A stretch of 64,000 nt of DNA from Atrichornis clamosus (lineage: Eukaryota > Chordata > Aves > Passeriformes > Menuridae), in NCBI GenBank assembly GCA_013400975.1, contig WBMZ01010834.1, positions 1 to 64,000 on the forward strand, written 5' to 3'. The notes under the pieces are model-generated. The model saw only the letters and a program-made list of their open reading frames with translations. It had not been told where the DNA came from and did no database searches. Within the stretch, counting starts at the first letter, position 1. Each line of letters starts with the position of its first letter. This document shows, in pieces, positions 52,918 to 64,000 of the stretch. The translations under genes and the position numbers were made by a program.

Positions 52918-55900
52918 ACTTTGATATGTTGTTGAGGTGTTTCTCTGTCATTGTGTTTTTAAGCAGCTGCTGTTCAGAGGCAGACCAGTATGTGCCAGCA
53001 GCTCATGATGAGGAGAAAAGGGGCCAGTGGATCATGCCTCAGCATGGCTGTGGGAGTGGGAGTCCTGATCCGCTGAGGGTCTGTTTTGCAGATCACACGA
53101 GCACACAAGCACACACACACATAAGCAGTGAGAACATTGTCTTTACTAATCATGAGCAAATATCTGCTTCTTATTTACAGATTTACAGGCTGAATAAGAC
53201 ACCAGTATTCAGTGGATTTTTCCAGAGCAAGGAAGAGGGGAAGGGGACAGCAGGATTCAAGACTCTCTCCTTTAATGAGAACTCCCAGCCTCATCTGCAA
53301 TGACCTTCACGGCAGGCCTCCCACGGGCTTCAATCGGGTCAGGGTTTCGCTTTGAAAACCATATGCTGGAACATGTCTCTTTGCTCAAAGACTGTTTACA
53401 ACTTGAGGGAAATGGAATTTGCCCATTTAATGTAGAGGGCTCTAAAATCCCCAAGCAGTTCATTTTCCAGTGTTAATTTCCCCACTATAATGCACTGCAT
53501 TGTAACCTCAGACTCAGAGGTTCAACCATCGGTGACCAAGACCCAGGTTTGCAGAGAGTGACAGGGCTCTGAAATTACATTAAGTTATACATATTACAAC
53601 ATTACAATACTTTCAGTTTAGATGTACATTTTTTTTTCATGGATGATGGGGAAACGTAGCTCAAGGCTGTCCAATGTTAAGGCAAACATAATAGAACAGC
53701 AAACCCATCTCTACTGTTTTTCAATATGTGGTTACTTTCTGTACCCTCAAAGGACTCCCTATCCATATCCTTCCGAGACCAGCATCAGCCACATGCTTAT
53801 GTCTAGTGCTTAGGGGATAAGTGGTTTGATTACTGTAAGCATCTTGCTTAATCTACTAAGTCATGCAGTTCCACCTGGTGTTAAAGATATAAAGACTTTA
53901 TCTTTGTAGGTTTGTTAAAAAGGTGCCAGATGTTACAAGTTATCCCCACTCTGCTCATTGGAAAAGCAACCACAGACATATTGCAAACTTGTAATCTTGA
54001 TGCCAAAACAGGTTTTTTATAGCTTGTTTAGTTTTCAGCAATCATTTAAAAAGTGTGTAAACACCCATTCAAGCTTTAGAAATATTAACTGCTACTAACA
54101 TCTTTAAAACATGAGTCTGTCAGCCTCCACCAGCATATGAAGACATACAAGTTTTTGTGGTTGCAAACCAACTATATTTTGATGACTGGATTATTAACCA
54201 AAAGTGATAATTTCTCTACTTTTTGGAAAATCGTAGTACTGGGATTTTATCACTGTTTTTTATTCCTCTCCGCTAGGCTCTTTAATGACATGAATGCCAT
54301 TATCCCATTCCTAGTGAGTTTGCCCGAGATACTTTAATACCAGGAATTACGTGCTCCTGCAGAGCAAAACTGCAATAAGTAACACACTACTATTGTTAGT
54401 ATGCTGTTCCAGATGCTCAAAAGGTGGCTTGTAGAGCAAGATTTGCTTGCTATTTTGTCAAAACCTTTGTGCATTCCATTAGCAGTAAGCAGAACCTCAG
54501 CAAGTAGCAATCACAATGCCATAGCTTTTCCTCCTGTAGTTCTAAAGTTGTGGATTTAAAGGCAAGAAAAGATTACTTGAACAGAACAAAGACTTTTATT
54601 ATTTTTTGTAAATACGTTACTGTTACTAACCATGATTGCAAAGATGAAAAAACTTCCTTTTTAGTTACAATCTACTAAAAATGTTGAGATTTGCTTCTAG
54701 GCTGAGCTTGCCCAGCTTCAAATCTGAGCTTTAAGCTGGATTTTACAGTATTGTTGCCTTCTAAATGCTCTGTCAAACACAGGTCTGTTCCTGAAACCTA
54801 AGAGTTCTACTCACCACACAACTGCCACATCTCTGTGTTCCTGTCTCACCACAATGAGATCCCCTACTTTGTTAGGACAGAGAAAACCCTAAAAAATTGC
54901 TAGTTCCTTAGTCAATTCGACACATTTCCTATGTGTAAGTTTTGTACACATTAGACTACCTTTGCTTTCCTGCCCTTGAAGAGTCTCTTTCCTTGGGAAA
55001 TCCCAGGGCTTGCAGACACTCTTTCCTAGAGTACCATTTTATGGTCTCCCAGAGCACTCAGACATATTCTCAACTGCATCCTCTCAACAGTTTTATCATT
55101 TGAAGCTGTTGCAGTGACACAACGTTAAAGAGTCTGCTTGACAATTTTGGCATTTTCATGGACAGTAGGGATTTGAATTTCCTGGAAAGAAGCAAAGTCA
55201 GGAATCCACCAAACAACATCTTCTAGCCATTGAGCTGTTCTCTGACAATCTGCTCCATTTGTTGCTATATTTTAAGAGGATGAATAAATGTTCTGTTCAG
55301 TTTGATGGAGCTGAAACATCTGATTCAGAAAAGATAAAAACCGTAATTTCATAATGATAGTCTAGTCAAAAGTTCATGTAATCTTGGGCTACTTCTTGTA
55401 AAGGTCACCAGGCATTTCTGAACTACAAGGCCACCTTTTTGAAAGCAGTCTCTCCTTAGTTGAATGAAAATCAGATACCCTGTGTACCACAAAGGACAAA
55501 TCAAGCTGTGACTACCCTATCCAGACAAATAGTGAAAATTACTCAACAGTTAACATTCTCTTTCTCTATTTTTCATGCAGTTCCCTCAAACGTGTGGTAG
55601 TGTGGTTTCCTCCAGCTGTGTTTCCTCCTCTGCTTCCACTTTTAGAAATCCTCAGAAAGGGTCCTTGGGATTAAGTATGAAAGGGGGTGGGGGCAGGGTA
55701 TCATTCCAATGAGAAGATTGTGGAGATTAAAATGTAATGTAACAAAACAAATCTTCTAGAAATATGCACTCAGGCATTTAACTATAAGCAGGCCACTTCA
55801 TAGCTTTTATTACACTGGAATTCTGCCAGTGAATGAAAATGACACAGAACATGCAACTTTAACAATGAGATTTTTCCCTTATTGAATCTAACTACCAGAG

Positions 55901-57530
55901 ACAACGCTCACCTCCACTGGTGCTCTGGCTTTGGCCCCCTTCTGAGATTCAGGCCATCAAATTGGTTCCACATGACAGGACTTGAAATGCTGAAAATCAA
56001 TCTAACTTATGATTCTGAAGCTTAGTTTCCCTTGAAGAGTCATATTTCAAAAGTTCGCAGCTGAAGCCCTTACTCTTCTAGCTTCAAGCCAGGATCATTT
56101 AAACCTAATTTAAACACTATGAGAAGATTGTAACATAAGATCTGTCTCTGTATTAATTTATTTTTCAATGTGAATGAGTTAAAAGAAGAAAAACCTATTT
56201 AAAGGTATCAAGCACTAATATTAAGGTATTAATTGCAGACAATATCAGAAAGAATGAAGATTGCCTGATTGATGTTTATTTGAACAAGTAATTTACTATA
56301 CAATTCAACAACTTGTTTTCAAGCTTTCCTCCCTACGACACATAGTACAGATTACACTGATCTGGCTACTAACAAATTAGTTTTGTACTTAATGTTGCCT
56401 TCTGACATCTTTTGCCAGTGTTAGCAAATACTTCAGGATAAAGAAAACTAACGTTTTTTGTTGGTTGGTTTATTCCAGCCCCTCTTGCACTGAAATCTTC
56501 TTGCCTAGGAAAAAGATTATATACCAGCATTTAAGCACTCAATATATTTGTTCCCAGTAGCCATGGAAGAGCTGTGCTTATTTCTTCACTAATTAATTCT
56601 ATGTGATCATTTCACTGAAATGAGCCTTTCTCTCCATTTTAAAGACCTTTTCAATAAGATTAAAAGCAACATAATAAGGGATGTATAAATATTTGGATAT
56701 TCTGTTGTTTACTAAACAGAATACAAGGCATTTGGTTTTTTCTTGGGGTCCTTCTTTGCACTATCCAGACTTAATTTATGGCCTGAGGGTTAATATTACA
56801 CAAACAGTCATTTATTTCAGAAGAAATGTGATCATTACTAAACTATTCCATTGGTTAATGAAGAACCTCTGCTTTCTTTATCCCAGCTGGGTTGAGGTAA
56901 TTGCCTTAGTCTGCAGGCAGGAGAATGGGAAGCAGATGAAGCATGTTGAAGATTAACCACACAAAGAAACTGCCTAAGCAAAGGAAGGTCTTCAAGAGGA
57001 GGAGGAGAAAAACTCTCTCAGCCTAGATATGCATGCTGGGAAGGAAACTGCTTGTAGCTGCTAACTACTTTGTATCTACAAAAAATGAGGAAGAGTCATC
57101 AGCAATTCCTGTGGGGTAGTCTGTTCCAACGAAGCAAGCTGGGCTTGCAGGCACTTTCTGATAAGAAAGAAAATGTGACTTTGACAGCCCATGAATGACA
57201 CCAGTCATTAACCCAATTGCTGATATGAGGAAGGTTGTTTAAAGGTGAAGCTCCTCCTTATTTTGGTCTGTTTAGCCTCACACTGGAGACCAGAGGAGTC
57301 TATTTAATCATGTTAAATACTCAAATTAAATCTGTAGAAATATCTTCAGCCACATTACACCTATGCATTCCACTACCCCGTATGTACTAGTACACTGATA
57401 TCTTTTGCCTCCTGTATTTCATATGGGATGCATCTTATTCAACTAAAGAAATTAAAGTTTCAAAAATTTAAAATTGGTCACCCTGGCTTCCTTCATAGTC
57501 TAATGAAAAAAAAAAAAAAGACGACTTTAG
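52918..57530. other. Non-coding stretch, no recognised gene or repeat family
   Basis: No gene is recognised. A short CA run lies at about 53101-53123, and a pure A run at 57506-57519 is close to the left edge of the next CR1 but separated from it. Open frames other than the one across the hAT element stay below about 92 codons and show no recognisable domain. Confidence 0.55.
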
Positions 57531-57762
57531 AGAATCACAGAATAGAGTAATGGAATGGCCTGGGTTAGAAGTGACCTTGAAAATCATGTGGTTCCAACCC
57601 CCCCTGCCATGGGCAGGGACACCTTTCATTAGGTAAGGTTGCTCAGAGCCCCATCCAATCTGGCCCCGAACACTCTCAGGGTCTGGCCTTCCACAGCTCC
57701 TCGGGGCAACCTCTGCCAGTGCTTTGCTGCCATCGCAGTAAAACAAAGACTTTCTTCCTAAA
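57531..57762 (-). mobile_element. CR1 3'-end fragment
   Basis: Minus-strand CR1 tail. The plus strand shows AGAATCACAGAATAGAG, then GGCCTGGGTTAGAAGTGACC, GTGGTTCCAACCC, CCTGCCATGGGCAGGGACAC, GCTCAGAGCCCCATCCAATC, then GGCAACCTCTGCCAGTGC and ACTTTCTTCCTAA. Homology ends at about 57760, consistent with 5' truncation. A 92-codon minus frame over it is an out-of-phase artefact of the repeat. The wording is closest to the copies at 36.1 kb and 29.4 kb. Confidence 0.93.
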
Positions 57763-60067
57763 GAAGAAAATGTCTCTTAGCCATCTGTCTTAGAATGAGA
57801 TGGACCATCTTGAAATTGCTCACTTCTGTCTACTTAAAGCAGAGAGTTATTGACTAGAAGAGGTTTCGAAGCCTAACCCTGAAGCACATGACTGAGGAGA
57901 GAAGACATACTGGTATACAAGCAGGGAGGTAAATTTCTGGTAGAGAAAAGCCTTTCCTGCACTGTTCCAGAACACTGCAGTGTCACTGCAACAGCGTGTT
58001 TCCAGCTAGCAATCTTAAGAATCATGGGAGTGTTTTTGTTACCTTTTTTCCCATGAAAAATCCCCAGTGCATTAGCTGTAGCTCACGGCCAGTGATACCC
58101 AGTCAAACTGAAATCATGGTCGGTATTGGAGATAACTTGGATCATCATCTAGCACAAAATGTCCACCAGCAGACAAAGGGAGACATCTTTGGAAATCCTC
58201 TTGGTGGGGGCAAACCTTTGGAAGTCCTCCAGAGTATCTTCTTGTTCTCTAATAAAGGACACTGCATGCCAGAGACATGCAGTCATGTTCTTTAGACTGG
58301 ATTATTCTTACTGGTTCAATCACTGCCTTTCAATCACTGGATAGATCCCTATTTTAAAAATCTTTACTTACTCCAAGTTAAAGGACTAGCATTCAATTTT
58401 TACTTTTTTGAAATTATTCCTGGCTCTACATAGCTTTTAGCTGAAATGCATAATTGCTCCCAGAGCAAAATAGCATTCTTGGACATATAAGGCTGGTTTA
58501 AATGTATTACTTCCTTTTCTATTTTTGTACTAAAATAAATCTGAGCTAAGCTGGAATATGAGTAGGAGTATTATTCTGACACTTCATTAACAACCATACA
58601 CTATTCCCTCTTTCTTTCCCAAATGAATTAAATTTTACATATATTCCTCAGCATATACAACAATAGAAATTTTCACATACAACTGATGCAGACTTTTTGA
58701 AGTTTGGCTAAAAGTAACAAAGAGTTTAAGTATCGAGTGTTTTGATACTTTTAAGCAATAGTTGAAAATAGGAAAGCTCTATCACACTCATGTTAAGAAG
58801 AAAAAGTATGAGCAAAGTAGTAGTTCTACTGTCCTGCAAAAGCCATATGAGCCTCTTCATGGACTTTAGCCATCTCTGGATCAGGCCACTGTTAAACATT
58901 TCACCAGATGTGCTGTGATACACCCTTGACTTCTGACTTTATCTCTGTTTTGATTACTTCTGTGATATAACTGTGCTGGACTCATCTTCCTTGAGGCTTT
59001 AGTTTATGCACAAAAGGACACAGGATTTAGGCTATCTTTCTAACTGGACTAACATCTGGATGCCACGTTAGAAGTAAGAATTTTTAGAATTTTTTTCCAC
59101 AGAGTAGGCACATATCAAAATCATATAATCTGGGGATTTTCAGTGCTCCTTGTGACACAGAGACAGTGAGCACTCTGAGAGAAGCTCTGGTCTATCCAGA
59201 GTGAATGATGCATCTGTTCACAGCAATGGGGTCTGGAGCGCATACCTGAATTCATTCCCCTTGGAAGCACCTGGTTGGGTAATGTTATACCACTGATATT
59301 CTGATGTGTCAGTGAAATATTTTCTGCATCAGGCCTTTTATTCCTTTAAGTTTTCCTGGAGCTTGTTTAAAAATGTTATTTAGAAGTGACAGTTTTCAAC
59401 ATTTCAAAACGTAATTTACCATCTTCATCTAGAAGTTGCACTACCTGAAGAATCTCTTTTTATGCAATGGTTAATTCTGCCAGAGCATCTAACAGCTTTC
59501 TCCTCTTTTCTTGCTGAAGACATATTCCTTACTTTTAGTCAGGAAAGGACTAAGGCAAATATGAGCAATCAGCTCATTTTTAATTAAATCAATGTTGTAC
59601 ATTCCTTCATGAGTTTTTCAGAGCACAAAAATCTCAAATATTTGTGCAAATGAATGAAATTGCAAATCTTGCCGTCTAGTAGCAACACCGGTTTATATGA
59701 TTTATAAACGAAAGTTTCAACTGCCCAGGAAAACCAAAGGTGTACCCAACACCTAGCCTCTACCAATAGTATCAGGAAGGTTGGTGATTTATCTGTCAGA
59801 GGTGATTATGTTTCACTTTGGAGTGCAAGTGCTCATTTGCTTTTTTAATAAGTGTCATAATTTTAATATTAAATGTAAATATTAAACACTCAAAATTTTG
59901 CTTTCATTTTCAAAGACATCTTCTAACTGTTGACATGCCTTTCCAGTCTCACAGTGATCCTCATTTACTTGTTTTCTTTCAGATCACACTAAACTGTAGA
60001 TTTATCTCTTTACAGGGCCAAAAAATCTTATTCCTTCATTGAATAGCTGAAGTGAACTTGATTTATT

Positions 60068-60089
60068 ATACCCGAAATGTATCGGGTAT
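60068..60089. repeat. Short inverted repeat (8-bp stem, 6-nt loop)
   Basis: ATACCCGA (60068-60075) and TCGGGTAT (60082-60089) are exact reverse complements around the loop AATGTA. Each arm contains one CpG, which is uncommon in this AT-rich surrounding. AT-rich flanks could extend the pairing with a bulge. Confidence 0.75.
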
Positions 60090-61556
60090 TATAATCTGGG
60101 TTCCTGAAATTCTTGTTCTTTTGAATTGTTCGTGCCAAAACATGCAGTTCTCCAGGGATTTGTCTATTTCCCACTGGTGTCTACCAGTTGTAAAAGAACT
60201 GTTCTGTGGCCTACTTTTTTCTAGTTCTCCATAGTTATGAGGCTTGTCTTTCTTGCCACAGTGATGTTTTAAAAAGTAAAATCTGTTATACATTTTCTCG
60301 ATGTGTATCTTTATTCCTGTTTGAAATTAACCACTAAAGATGTCATGTTTTTTATTTTGATTTGAGGATATATGATATCTACTGCATCACCGTTTTGCCT
60401 GGGGCATCCAAAGTGCCCCAGCAGATGAGTGCATGCGTGTTTCTGACTCTTGGGTTTGAAGAGAGCCGTTTGAACAGCTACAGCCAGCTCTATTGTGTTC
60501 ACAGCAAACTCTGTGAAGTTCCTTTCAGCTACATGTCACTTCCAGTTTATGTTGTCTGATATTTTAACAATGATAGATGGTACTAGGCTCTTTTCAAAAT
60601 TCATGCTCAATCAGAAGCTGATATCCAAGCCTGGCTGCACATAATTTTTTTAAGTATGATGACTTTTTCAGTAAGTGTGAAATAATATTCATGGGCACAT
60701 TCAGGCCGTATGTGGAAATTCAGAATTTTTATTCTACACTGTACATTTCACACTACTACTCACCTACGTGGAAAAAAGAGTGATCTAGACAAAACTACCA
60801 CATGAAGAACTCACAAAAAAGTGGTGCCCAGTGCTTAACATACAGAGAACAATACTGCTCTGTTTCATGCCATTGTCAGTTCAATGGTTCTTTACAAAGA
60901 CTGGGAGTGCTTGATTTAACAGAGAAGCTGGCCTAACTGTTCTGCAATAACTCCCCCATGTGGGCATTTCATTTTACTCTGTATTTCATTTTCAAAACAG
61001 GGAAGCTGACTCAAATATTAGTCTTTCTTTCAATTGTAGGGGCTGCGTGCACAGATTTTTCTGGCAAGCTTACGAGGTATGGAAATCTTGGTTACTCTCT
61101 CTGTGTCAATAAAATGCAGATCATGTCGTCTGTGCTAATCCCAGCACGGGCAGACTGTTTTGAAGGATGATTTCAGCAGGACAAGAATGAGATCTATTAC
61201 CCTTACTGGTAAAAGAAGGCGAAAAAATAATCTTTTCCTCTGATTTAGTTGGTTGCCTCTGACTCCTCTGGAAGCTCCAGTTGACCAGACCAGCTTCCCC
61301 TCAGTTTGTTTACGGAAGTTAGGCAAAGCCTGTTTGCTGTCAACATCTCCGAGCATATCTCACTGAGCTCTGTGCAGTACTGGTCAGAGCTGACACCTAC
61401 CCCTTCTCACGCCGCCAGCATGGCTCATACTCGTGGAGATGAACTGCCCGTGCTAACTCTTTGGAGGGCACACACAACTTCATAACTCTGAAGGACTGTA
61501 AACCCTCCAAAACTCTGTCTAGTCAGTACACCTATGAAACTTCCTATCAAAAGCTT

Positions 61557-61638
61557 AATGCAGTTAATTAATAGTTTCTAAGCAGCTCAGTCACAGTAAT
61601 GCAGTTAATTAATAGTTCCTAAGCAGCTCAGTCACAGT
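61557..61638. repeat. 41-bp tandem duplication (two copies, one mismatch)
   Basis: The unit beginning AATGCAGTTAATTAATAG occurs at 61557-61597 and again at 61598-61638, differing by one T/C change (TAGTTTCTAAG versus TAGTTCCTAAG). The match continues three bases (AAT) beyond the second copy. This is a duplication slightly older than the exact one at 27.4 kb. Confidence 0.95.
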
Positions 61639-62397
61639 AATTCTGATTGCTCCCTGCTTCTTGTCTAGAAATAAAAATGGTCATCTAATTACCTGGTGGG
61701 ATTTGTGAGAAAAAATAAATGCTGATATTTTTCTTCACTTTAGCAAAGACTATAATCTAAGTCTATTAACTGACAGATTACCAAAGTGTGAAAGACTATG
61801 CCATGTTTCTATTGCCAGTAGGTTGTACCTCATAAGCATTCCAGACAGGTTTTTACATGGGTACTAAATGTAAGTTGGCAGGAAGAGGGAAAGTGATCCT
61901 CCAGTTTGTTTCCCCGTTTGAGCTGGTTGATTAACAATGGGCTAGAGGTAGACAGGAGAGAGGTCATTTTCAGGCCAAGTCAACACAGCAATTTCTCACC
62001 CAGAAATCTCCCCTGTGGCAGCTGTTTGAGCTATAGGGAACTTATGCTTTGTAGAACCAGAATGAAAATTGTGAAACTACTTTTTTGTCTCTTCCCTTAA
62101 ACTTCTGTTATCTGGAAGCTAAGGTACCAAGAGACCAAAAACAGGTGGTTTACATCCTCTTTTCAGATAGACCAGTCCCAAGAAATCCTGCCATCTCTTT
62201 GAGACAGTTTTTTTGGTGTGATTCTAGACCAAATGCAGATGTCAATCTCTTAGTTCTTCTGTTCAGGAGAAAATAAACAAACCATCAGCCCCCATTCCTT
62301 TGCTTCTCTAATTGTCCAAACTAATTTTTGAGATTTGCGCTTGGATGATTCTAGATTATTTGTTAAATACGCACTTTTTTTTTAACTAACATTTTTG

Positions 62398-62423
62398 TAT
62401 ATATATATATATATATATATATA
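62398..62423. repeat. (TA)13 microsatellite
   Basis: Thirteen uninterrupted TA units are seen directly. Pure TA runs of this length are typically length-polymorphic and can be unstable in sequencing and assembly. Confidence 0.95.
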
Positions 62424-63627
62424 CTTATATATTGCTATCTATCAATACACAGCTTATCTAACACAATTTTATATGTATAATTTACCTAAAGGTATGGCTT
62501 CTCTAAAATGAAATGGTCCATTCATAAATCCGTGTTGAAGTGAATTGAATCTCTTTTCAGAAAGATTGAAAATTGAAGTTTTGTAGTTCTTCAGGTTTTA
62601 TTAATTAGTTAAATCCAGGGAAAGCATTTTTTGTACTTTACAGAGTAACTGCTCTAGTGCATTTACACTTATATCAACACCTGAATTTTCCAGTAAGTTC
62701 ATGAAAATGTTGCAGCTCCCCTTCTGGGGACTAAGTGAGTGTCTGAAATATCAAAGTGAGTGCTAGGGCCAGCTCCGTGCATTTAGGTGTTCAGTGATGT
62801 AAAGAAATCTGACTAACATAACATACTCTGAACAAATTCTTAATTAGCAGTTGCATACAGCAGCTCTCATCTGAGCTGGATGTGTCCTGTCACTGGCTGA
62901 ATGACAAGCATTGAAGTTAAGGGCTGATACTTAATGTAAACTTCAGCAATATTGCTGTGTTTCAAGTGATAGCATAATTACTAAGTATACTGGAATTATC
63001 ACTTGTTAATTACTGTAATTAAATAAATAATATTCATTGCATCTTTAGATCATTTGATCTTTAAGGATATTGAAATACTTTCAAAAAAATTATGGAATTC
63101 TTTAACATAGAAGTGAAATAACAGCCTGAGGAAGCAGAATTTGTGAATATGATGAATATGGATTTGTATTCACACTAGTCACTTTAGCTGACATGAAGGT
63201 TAAGAGGGGAATCTTCCTAAGTGTACTATGGAGTCAGGGAAGAGATGCATGCTTCTGTGGCTTAATTCAAAGCACTTAATTTAGACCCTTGTACACAGAT
63301 AACTGTAAATCCCCCAAAACCTACATTTTACATTGTATTAATGGGTCTGTTGTTACACAGGCAGGAACTTCTTCTTGAGTTACCCCATTTCTCACATTTG
63401 AATAATTTAATTTTTTTCTCAACTCAGTCTGAATTTTCTTCTTTTGATGTTTGAAATAATTTGGCCAAGCTTTTAATGGCTTCCTATATTTTAGCATGAT
63501 CTTGGTAGAAACACTTATTTGTGCGTCCTTATCTTTACTTTTATTGTACCCAGAGTGATGGAATTTATACTGAGAGTTATACTATTTAGCTTTCTCAGTC
63601 TTTCCAAATCTTGCTATACAGGTTAAC

Positions 63628-63771
63628 AGAATCATAGAACGATCTGAACCGTAAGGGACCCACAGAGATCATTGAGTTCAACTCTTAAATGAATGGCCCA
63701 TATGAGGATCAAATTGACAACCTTGGTGTTATTAGCATCGTAATCTAATAACTCCAACTGAGTATGTCTAG
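63628..63771 (-). mobile_element. tRNA-Ile-derived SINE with CR1-like tail (TguSINE1-like)
   Basis: Composite element on minus. The 5' head (about 63771 down to 63694) resembles tRNA-Ile: ACTCAGTTGG (A-box side), GATGCTAATAACACCAAGG with anticodon AAT preserved, a degraded B box (AATTTGATCC for GGTTCGATCC), and the acceptor end ATGGGCCA. A 5-bp insertion lies just after the CAGTTGG. The tail (63693-63628) reads GAGTTGAACTCAATGATC, GTGGGTCCCTTACGG and ends TTCTATGATTCT, the 3' end of a CR1 group. A tRNA-Ile head joined to a CR1 tail is the design I recall for TguSINE1 of songbirds, copied in trans by CR1 enzyme. Diverged, clearly a fossil, not a working tRNA gene. The family name is from memory. 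Confidence 0.82.
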
Positions 63772-63917
63772 AAAATATAATACAAGTTTGCTTGTGCTGC
63801 TACCAGGCCTAAAAATATTTCTCATGCAGAAAGAGACCCTCAGATGTGAAAGCTGTAGGAGCTTTTCTTAATGCCTAACAAATTCTCTCTCCCTTTAAAT
63901 TTCCCAGGTTCTCTAGT
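63772..63917. other. Unique sequence between the SINE and the terminal CR1
   Basis: About 145 bp with no recognised feature. No convincing target-site duplication of the SINE was found at its edges. Confidence 0.5.
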
Positions 63918-64000
63918 GTAAGGGCCAAGTGTGTCCTGGGGTATATAAGGCACAACATCTCCAGCCAGGCAAGAAGGGGATTGTCCTGCTCTGCTCTGCA
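63918..64000 (+). mobile_element. CR1 LINE, plus orientation, continues past the window
   Basis: From about 63918 the plus strand reads as CR1 polymerase: GGGCCAAGTGTGTCCTGGGG translates within CVLGYIRHNISSQARRGLSC, matching the CR1 pattern ILGCIKRSV.SRSREVIL followed by LYSAL. The TATATAAGG inside it is part of this coding block, not a promoter. The copy is 5'-truncated at about 63918 and its 3' part lies beyond position 64000, so its full length and terminus cannot be judged. Confidence 0.82.

Larger units (their letters stand above)
57763..63627. other. Non-coding stretch with hairpin, tandem duplication and (TA)n
   Basis: No gene is recognised. Structures seen: an 8-bp-stem hairpin (60068-60089), a 41-bp tandem duplication (61557-61638) and (TA)13 (62398-62423). 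Open frames do not exceed 99 codons. No CR1, LTR or DNA transposon termini were noticed. Confidence 0.55.

Noticed and set aside
52656..53303. Longest open frame in the window (215 codons, plus) as a gene
   Set aside because: It runs straight through the hAT-like element and a CA run, has no recognisable domain, and its composition resembles random AT-rich sequence.
57504..57531. Poly-A run beside the 57.5-kb CR1 as its tail
   Set aside because: The CR1 is on the minus strand and ends in its own ATTCTGTGATTCT-type terminus; the A run would be poly-T on that strand, and CR1 does not use a poly-A tail.
63694..63771. Functional tRNA-Ile gene
   Set aside because: The B box and stems are degraded, there is an insertion after the A-box side, and a CR1 tail follows directly; it is a SINE head.
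63930..63970. TATATAAGG as a promoter TATA box or the end of an LTR
   Set aside because: The surrounding sequence matches CR1 polymerase codons in order; no TG...CA ends or other LTR signs were found.
1..64000. CRISPR array, operon, integrated virus or other multi-gene system
   Set aside because: No regularly spaced direct repeats, no run of adjacent long open frames, and no recognisable viral or bacterial protein in the six-frame translations.

Overview
The window looks like nuclear DNA from a bird, most likely a songbird. It is AT-rich. Its recognisable interspersed repeats are mainly CR1 LINEs, the dominant avian LINE. Near the right edge is a short element with a tRNA-Ile (anticodon AAT) head and a CR1-type tail, the architecture I recall for the passerine SINE family TguSINE1. 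I see no bacterial, viral or organellar gene organisation, no CRISPR array and no functional RNA gene.

I could not recognise a host protein-coding exon on either strand. The longest open frames (about 215, 150, 138, 136 and 123 codons) have no recognisable domain, and two of them run through a transposon or a microsatellite. The window is best read as intergenic or deep intronic sequence. The only recognisable coding homology is decayed CR1 reverse transcriptase.

Layout. 1-15.3 kb: no recognised repeat. 15.3-15.9 kb: a perfect 14-bp inverted repeat and two pentanucleotide microsatellites. 20.8-21.1 kb: a purine-rich tract. 23.25-24.02 kb: a minus-strand CR1 with an internal deletion. 25.43-25.51 kb: a short minus-strand CR1 tail. 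27.4 kb: an exact 32-bp tandem duplication. 29.2-31.2 kb: a nested pair, with a 1.63-kb CR1 inserted inside an older CR1 and splitting it in two. 36.06-36.23 kb: a minus-strand CR1 tail. 39.76-39.98 kb: a plus-strand CR1 3' end. 52.72-52.91 kb: a 190-bp hAT/Charlie-like nonautonomous DNA transposon with degenerate target duplications. 57.53-57.76 kb: a minus-strand CR1 tail. 61.56-61.64 kb: a 41-bp tandem duplication. 62.4 kb: (TA)13. 63.63-63.77 kb: the tRNA-Ile/CR1 SINE. 63.92 kb to the end: a plus-strand CR1 that runs out of the window.

No genes work together here. What the window records is retrotransposition history: LINE copies of different ages, a SINE probably mobilised by CR1 machinery, and an old hAT insertion. 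I found no evidence for a novel multi-gene system. Family assignments rest on my memory of consensus sequences and would need a repeat-library search to confirm.
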